Source: Nocardioides sp. SLBN-35
Lineage (GTDB): Bacteria; Actinomycetota; Actinomycetes; Propionibacteriales; Nocardioidaceae
Direction of reading: 5' to 3'
Assembly: GCF_006715725.1 (NCBI RefSeq)
Contig: NZ_VFNU01000001.1
Location: forward strand, 2,852,001 to 2,916,000
Length of the DNA stretch: 64,000 nucleotides
Shown: positions 59,607 to 64,000 of the stretch, one piece after another
Layout: each line of letters begins with the position of its first letter
How positions within the stretch are numbered: position 1 is the stretch's first letter
The notes under the pieces: generated by a model
What the model was told of the DNA's origin: nothing
The model's database searches: none
The model's input: the letters and a program-made list of their open reading frames with translations, nothing else
Position numbers and translations under genes: made by a program

Positions 59607-60667
59607 TGCGGCTCCTCGATGGCGTCGTGGAGGTCCTGCAAGGGTGCCTGATACTGCTCCGGAACGCCCGCGGGAACGTCCGTGCGGCCGTCGGTGGGCG
59701 CTGGGTCGCGCGACGTCACGACGAGCACCAGGGCGGTGAGGGCCAACGCGACCAGCAGCGCGGCAGCCAGGAGCGAGCGGCGTCGGTGGCGGGACGCGGG
59801 CTCGCCGGGACGCGGCACGGCCATCGGCTGGGTGCTCTCGCTCGGTTCAGGGGCGGGCGGCACCAGGTCGTTCGCGACCGCGGCCAGCGCCGAGGCGACG
59901 TCCTCGGCGGTCGGCCTGGCGTCGGGGTCACGGGCGGTCATCGCCTGTAGCAGGTCCCGCCAGGCGCGTGGTAGCGACGCCGGGAGCGCCGGCTGGGTGC
60001 AGAGCCGGCGTACGGCTGACTCGAGCGGCGGACCTGGGAACGCCCGTTCCCCGGTGAGTGCTTCGAGCAGCACGAGGCCCAGGGAGTAGACGTCCGCCGC
60101 CGGAGTGATGGCCTCGCCCGCGGCCTGCTCGGGCGCGAGGTAGGCCGGAGAGCCGACCGTCTCGCCGGACCGGGTGTGCTGCTCGAGGTCGCCGGCGAGG
60201 CGTGCGATCCCGAAGTCGGCCAGCAGCGCCCGCGAGTCGGCACACAGCAGCACATTGCTCGGCTTGACGTCGCGATGCGTGACCCCCTGCTCATGGGCGT
60301 AGGCGAGCGCTGCGGCGAGCTGTGTCCCGATCTCAGCGACCGTCCTCGGCGGCAGGGCTCCCGCGCTGAGCTGGCCGGCGAGGGTCGGCCCTTCGGCCAG
60401 AGTCATCACGAGATAGGGCCGGTCGGACCGGATGCCGGCATCGAGCAGCGTGACCAGTCCGGGGTGGTTGAGTCCTGCGAGCAGCTGGGCCTCGGCGACG
60501 AACCGTGCCCGGAGCACGGGATCCTCGACCTCGCGCAGGACCTTCACGGCCACCTCGCGCTTCAACACGTCGTCGAAGGCGCGGAAGACGTCGGACATCC
60601 CGCCGTGGCCCAGCTCGTCGAGCAGCCGGTAGCGGTCGTCGAGGACGGTGGCCGACTCGATACCCAT
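59603..60667 (-). CDS. Serine/threonine protein kinase (PknB-like, membrane-anchored)
   Basis: A 354-residue kinase. The N-terminal kinase domain (residues about 12-270) has the glycine-rich loop LGHGGMSDVF, catalytic Lys K42 in VAVKVL, the catalytic loop HRDVKPSN (D133, K135), and DFG (D151). A single membrane segment lies near residue 296 (LLAAALLVALALTALVLVV), followed by a short extracytoplasmic tail without PASTA repeats. It is translationally coupled to the lipoprotein. Phosphorylation targets are unknown. Confidence 0.93.
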   Translation of the reverse strand: MGIESATVLDDRYRLLDELGHGGMSDVFRAFDDVLKREVAVKVLREVEDPVLRARFVAEAQLLAGLNHPGLVTLLDAGIRSDRPYLVMTLAEGPTLAGQLSAGALPPRTVAEIGTQLAAALAYAHEQGVTHRDVKPSNVLLCADSRALLADFGIARLAGDLEQHTRSGETVGSPAYLAPEQAAGEAITPAADVYSLGLVLLEALTGERAFPGPPLESAVRRLCTQPALPASLPRAWRDLLQAMTARDPDARPTAEDVASALAAVANDLVPPAPEPSESTQPMAVPRPGEPASRHRRRSLLAAALLVALALTALVLVVTSRDPAPTDGRTDVPAGVPEQYQAPLQDLHDAIEEPQ

Positions 60668-60737
60668 GCTCAGGCAGTACCCGTGGCCGATCGCATCAGT
60701 ATCGCGAACCCGGGCGGGGCCGGAAGGGACGAGGCGG

Positions 60738-61709
60738 CTACCTGCGTGCGCTCGACGCCTGACGGCGCGGTGTGCGGCCGGTCCACCGCCGGTGGGCCAC
60801 GACCAGGCTCGACGCCTCGGCGTACCCGAGTCGCCGCGCGACCTCGTCCAGCAGCAGCCCGTCGGCGAGCAGGTCCTCGGCGGCCGCGGCGCGGACGTCG
60901 TCGAGCACGGTGCGGTACGACGTCCCCGCGGCGGCCAGGCGGCGGCGCAACGAGCGCTCGCTGAGCCCGAGGGCGGAGGCGACGTCGGCCATCGGGGCGC
61001 CCGCCTCGAGGTGCTGGGCGACGAGGATCCTGACCTGCCCGGTGAAGGCGTCGCGGCCGCGACGCGGTGAGACGAGGTCGCGGCACAGGGCCTCGGCGAG
61101 TGCGCAGGCGTGGGTGTTGGCCTGGGGGAGCGGGTGGGCCAGCCAGGTGCTCGCGAAGCGGAGCTCGCCGCCGGCCGGATCGCCGGTGGCGACGAGGCCT
61201 CGCGGGTTGCCGCAGATCTCCCGCAGCACCGTCCAGATCGCGGTCAGGTCTCGCTCGACCAGGAACCGGCGGACGTCGTCGGGGACACCACGGTGGTCGA
61301 CGCGCACGACCACCTCGTCGTCCTCGACGCTCGCCGACGGGATCGTGAACGTGAAGCTGAGGTCGATGAAGCGCAGCGCCAGGTTGGCGGCGTCCCCGAG
61401 TGTCGGGCTGCTCAGCAGGGCGAAGCCGAGCGGACCGAACGTGGAGGCGTGGTAGGCCGCACCGACCTGCCCGCCGGTCACGCCAGGAGCGGCGGCGAGC
61501 AGGTTGCGGACCACCCGGAGCTCCTGGTCCGCGGTCACCTCGCGCTGCGGGTCGGCGACGTCACGCGCGCCCAGGCCGCTGCCGCGCAGCAGCGCCGTCA
61601 CCGGTGCGCCGGCCGCCGCGCCGACCGTCACGAGCAGTGCCGTCCCGGCGACGTGACGCGGGAACTGCCAGTCACGGGCCGCGGCCGGCTCGAAGGACGT
61701 GGAGATCAT
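60738..61709 (-). CDS. AraC-family regulator of the OruR type
   Basis: The 323-residue protein has an N-terminal Arabinose_bd-like sensor domain (AYHASTFGPLGFALLSSPTLGDAANLALRFIDLSFTFTIPS) and a C-terminal AraC HTH (APMADVASALGLSERSLRRRLAAAGTSYRTVLDDVRAAAAEDLLADG). It is divergent from the monooxygenase gene at 61780, so it probably controls it. CATAAT on the minus strand (61717-61722) ends 7 nt before the ATG. Confidence 0.9.
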   Translation of the reverse strand: MISTSFEPAAARDWQFPRHVAGTALLVTVGAAAGAPVTALLRGSGLGARDVADPQREVTADQELRVVRNLLAAAPGVTGGQVGAAYHASTFGPLGFALLSSPTLGDAANLALRFIDLSFTFTIPSASVEDDEVVVRVDHRGVPDDVRRFLVERDLTAIWTVLREICGNPRGLVATGDPAGGELRFASTWLAHPLPQANTHACALAEALCRDLVSPRRGRDAFTGQVRILVAQHLEAGAPMADVASALGLSERSLRRRLAAAGTSYRTVLDDVRAAAAEDLLADGLLLDEVARRLGYAEASSLVVAHRRWTGRTPRRQASSARR

Positions 61710-61779
61710 GGCCGGAATTATGGATCTCCTGGCCGGACGTCGCTGGCAGCGGTCCACCTCCGGTTCCTAGCGTGGGCTC

Positions 61780-63249
61780 ATGGCCCATCCCTCCGTGATC
61801 GTCATCGGCGCCGGCTTCGGCGGTCTCGCCGCTGCCCACCACCTCCGCGAGGCGGGCGTCAGCGACGTCACGGTCCTGGAGCGCGCCGACGACGTCGGTG
61901 GGGTGTGGCGGGAGAACACCTACCCGGGGGCGGCGTGCGACGTGCCGTCGGTGCTCTACTCGTGGTCCTTCGCGCGCAAGCACGACTGGTCGCACCGCTA
62001 CGCCCGCCAGCCCGAGATCCTCGACTACCTCCGTTCCCACGCCGTTGCGAGCGGCCTGCGCGAGCTGGTCCGCACCGGCGCGGAGGTGACCGGCGCGGCG
62101 TGGGACGACGTCGGGCGGCAGTGGACGGTCCGCCTGGCCGGTGGAGAGGAGCTGCGCGCCGACGTCCTCGTCTCCGCGGTCGGCCAGCTCTCGCGTCCCT
62201 CGATCCCGGCCCTCCCGGGCCTCGGGAGCTTCACGGGCCCGTCCTTCCACACGGCGACCTGGGACCACGGGGTCGACCTCACCGGACAGCGCGTCGCGAT
62301 CGTCGGCACCGGCGCGAGCGCGATCCAGGTGGTGCCCGCGATCGTCGACCGGGTCGCCTCGCTGAGCGTGTTCCAGCGCTCGGCGCCGTACGTCGTCCCG
62401 AAGCCCGACGGTCCGTACTCGCCCCGGCAGCAGCACCGGTTCGCGGCGCACCCGCGGCTGCACCGCCTCACCAGGCAGGGGGTGTTCCATCTGTCCGAGC
62501 AGCTGAACCGGACCCTCGACTCCGACGGCCGTCTGGTCGGCGTGCTGCACAAGGCGTGGCAGCTGCACCTGCGCCGCCAGGTGCGCGACCCCGCCCTCCG
62601 GGCGCGGCTGATGCCGGACTACCCGCTGGGCTGCAAGCGGCTGCTCTTCTCCAACGACTGGTACCCAGCCCTCACCCGCCCCCACGTGGACGTGGTCGAC
62701 GACCGGATCGAGGCCGTCGAGTCCCGCGGCATCAGGACCGCCGACGGCAGGCTGCACGAGGCCGACGTCATCGTCTTCGGCACCGGCTTCGCGGCCACCG
62801 AGTTCCTGGCTCCCATGGACATCCGCGGACGGAGCGGCCGCCTGCTCGCCGACGCATGGCAGGGCGGCGCCCGCGCCCACCTCGGCATCACCGTCCCCGG
62901 CTTCCCCAGCTTCTTCGTCCTCTACGGCCCCAACACCAACCTCGGCGGCAGCTCGATCATCGGGATGCTCGAGGCGCAGGCCGGGTATGTCGCGCAGGCG
63001 GTCACCTCCCTCGGGCGACACGGCCCGGTCGAGGTCCGGGAGGACCGCGCGGCGGCGTACGACACCGAGGTGCAGCGCCGGCTGGCCGAGAGCGTGTGGA
63101 GCTCGTGCACGAGCTGGTACCGCGACCCGAGCGGCCGGATCACGACCAACTGGCCCGGCACGGTGCGCGAGTACCAGCAGCGCACCGCCCGCCTGGACCC
63201 CGACGACTTCCGCGCCGACCTCCCTGCCCAGGAAGGAGCGACCCGATGA
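61780..63249 (+). CDS. FAD-dependent Baeyer-Villiger-type monooxygenase
   Basis: The 489-residue flavoprotein has an N-terminal FAD-binding Rossmann motif (VIVIGAGFGGLAAAHHL), the Baeyer-Villiger fingerprint FxGxxxHxxxW with F151, G153, H157 and W161, and a second NADPH-binding Rossmann fold (VAIVGTGASAIQVVPAI). Type I BVMOs insert oxygen next to a carbonyl using NADPH. TAGCGT at 61768-61773 ends 6 nt before the ATG. The adjacent GMC oxidoreductase overlaps it by 4 nt, so the two likely act in one pathway (steroid, alcohol or terpene type), which is inference. Confidence 0.93.
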   Translation: MAHPSVIVIGAGFGGLAAAHHLREAGVSDVTVLERADDVGGVWRENTYPGAACDVPSVLYSWSFARKHDWSHRYARQPEILDYLRSHAVASGLRELVRTGAEVTGAAWDDVGRQWTVRLAGGEELRADVLVSAVGQLSRPSIPALPGLGSFTGPSFHTATWDHGVDLTGQRVAIVGTGASAIQVVPAIVDRVASLSVFQRSAPYVVPKPDGPYSPRQQHRFAAHPRLHRLTRQGVFHLSEQLNRTLDSDGRLVGVLHKAWQLHLRRQVRDPALRARLMPDYPLGCKRLLFSNDWYPALTRPHVDVVDDRIEAVESRGIRTADGRLHEADVIVFGTGFAATEFLAPMDIRGRSGRLLADAWQGGARAHLGITVPGFPSFFVLYGPNTNLGGSSIIGMLEAQAGYVAQAVTSLGRHGPVEVREDRAAAYDTEVQRRLAESVWSSCTSWYRDPSGRITTNWPGTVREYQQRTARLDPDDFRADLPAQEGATR

Positions 63250-64000
63250 CCCACTACGACGTCGTGGTGGTCGGCTCCGGCTTCGGCGGCAGCGTCACCG
63301 CGCTCCGCCTGGCCGAGAAGGGCTACCGCGTCGGCGTGCTCGAGGCCGGCCGGCGCTTCTCCGACGACGAGCTCCCCACCACCTCGTGGAAGGTGCGCGA
63401 CTACGTGTTCAACCCGGCGCTCGGCTGCTACGGCCTGCTCCGGATGACACTGCTCAAGGACGTCCTCGTGCTCACCGGGGCGGGGGTCGGCGGCGGGTCG
63501 CTGGTCTACGCGAACACGCTCTACGAGCCGCCGCGCGCGTTCTTCGACGACCCGCACTGGGCCGGGATCACGGACTGGGCCGACGAGCTGGCGCCGTACT
63601 ACGACCAGGCGCGGCGGATGCTCGGCGTGACGCCGTACCCGCGGCGCTCGCCCTCCGACCTGGTGATGAAGGCCGTCGCACAGGACCTCGGCGTCGGCGA
63701 CAGCTTCCGGCCGACGCCGGTCGGCGTGCTCTTCGGCGAGAGCCCGGGCGAGCGGGTCGCCGACCCGTTCTTCGGCGGCGCCGGCCCCGAGCGCACCACC
63801 TGCACCGACTGCGGCGCCTGCATGACGGGCTGCCGGGTCGGCGCCAAGAACACGACCGTCAAGAACTACCTGCACCTCGCCGAGGCCGCGGGCGCCGTCG
63901 TGCACCCGATGACGACGGTGACCGATGTCCGGCCGCGCCCGGGTGGTGGGTACGACGTCACGACCCGCCGCACCGAGGGCAAGGTGCGCCGCGGCCGGCG
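63246..64000 (+). CDS. GMC-type oxidoreductase with CxxCxxCxxxC motif, 3' end outside the window
   Basis: Partial; 251 complete codons are visible. The N-terminus has the FAD motif VVVGSGFGGSVTALRLAEKG (GxGxxG at residues 10-15). A cysteine motif CTDCGACMTGCRVGAKNT is at residues 186-203 (C186, C189, C192, C196), as in the cholesterol-oxidase/GMC-like oxidoreductases of Actinobacteria that carry a cysteine cluster. It overlaps the BVMO gene (ATGA). The active site lies beyond the window. Confidence 0.88.
   Translation, partial: MTHYDVVVVGSGFGGSVTALRLAEKGYRVGVLEAGRRFSDDELPTTSWKVRDYVFNPALGCYGLLRMTLLKDVLVLTGAGVGGGSLVYANTLYEPPRAFFDDPHWAGITDWADELAPYYDQARRMLGVTPYPRRSPSDLVMKAVAQDLGVGDSFRPTPVGVLFGESPGERVADPFFGGAGPERTTCTDCGACMTGCRVGAKNTTVKNYLHLAEAAGAVVHPMTTVTDVRPRPGGGYDVTTRRTEGKVRRGR

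Overview
The window is high-GC, densely coded DNA from an actinobacterium. The protein families (ABC exporter pairs, actinobacterial SerB with an N-terminal ACT domain, DUF3099, dodecin, fabG-fabI pair, PknB-like kinase, several acyl-CoA dehydrogenases, flavin monooxygenases), frequent GTG starts and many TANNNT boxes 6-8 nt before start codons suggest Nocardioidaceae, probably Nocardioides or a close relative. That assignment is inference from gene content; no rRNA is present. The only RNA gene seen is tRNA-Leu(GAG). No prophage, CRISPR array or canonical insertion sequence was found. The DNA is mostly chromosomal housekeeping and catabolic material with a few small accessory insertions.

Layout. 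1-6.4 kb: GbsR/MarR-type regulator, divergent two-gene ABC exporter, a phosphotransferase, a zinc metallopeptidase and an ABC-F ATPase. 6.4-7.8 kb: a small cassette of an HTH protein and a nucleotidyltransferase-like protein (toxin-antitoxin type) with its own dyad operator, followed by a palindromic repeat. 7.8-13 kb: MacB/FtsX-type exporter, QueA-like enzyme and an SDR reading from a SoxR/MerR-like promoter. 13-17 kb: glpK-glpD-SDR. 17-21 kb: SURF1 and moaA, then a 1.15-kb unit holding one DUF559/AbiEi-like gene between inverted arrays of 22-bp repeats, then DUF3099 and dodecin. 21-26 kb: fabG-fabI, a YwaF-like membrane protein, SixA and SerB. 26-31 kb: ABC ATPase, NfeD-SPFH-TauE cluster and small membrane proteins. 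31-35.8 kb: a 164-bp inverted-repeat element in a divergent promoter region, a SpoIIE-type phosphatase, an LLM monooxygenase/FMN reductase pair, an acyl-CoA dehydrogenase and a PEBP protein. 35.8-38 kb: siroheme/corrinoid synthase and a TrmH-family methyltransferase. 38-43 kb: LysR regulator divergent from a benzoylformate decarboxylase - MFS - aldehyde dehydrogenase operon. 43-49 kb: a DapB-like and CMD-like pair, an esterase, peptide deformylase and two envelope/secreted proteins. 49-52 kb: acyl-CoA dehydrogenase pair with a perfect dyad over its promoter. 52-58 kb: paired palindromic repeats, galK, nucleosidase, patatin, an orphan LysR effector domain, a HesB-like protein and an AraC regulator. 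58-64 kb: tRNA-Leu, DUF488, Ser/Thr kinase with lipoprotein, and an AraC regulator divergent from a Baeyer-Villiger monooxygenase and a GMC oxidoreductase cut by the window end.

Mechanistic themes. Many first-in-operon genes have a TANNNT hexamer ending 6-8 nt before the start codon, the signature of leaderless mRNA; I used this to choose starts. Genes inside operons overlap as ATGA/GTGA/TGATG. Catabolic blocks (glycerol; benzoylformate to benzoate; acyl-CoA; BVMO/GMC) are each next to a dedicated regulator or dyad operator. The most unusual sequence structures are the DUF559 unit whose outer repeats supply the stop codons of both neighbours, a double-dyad repeat shared between 7.7 and 52.1 kb, and the 164-bp inverted-repeat element at 31.0 kb.
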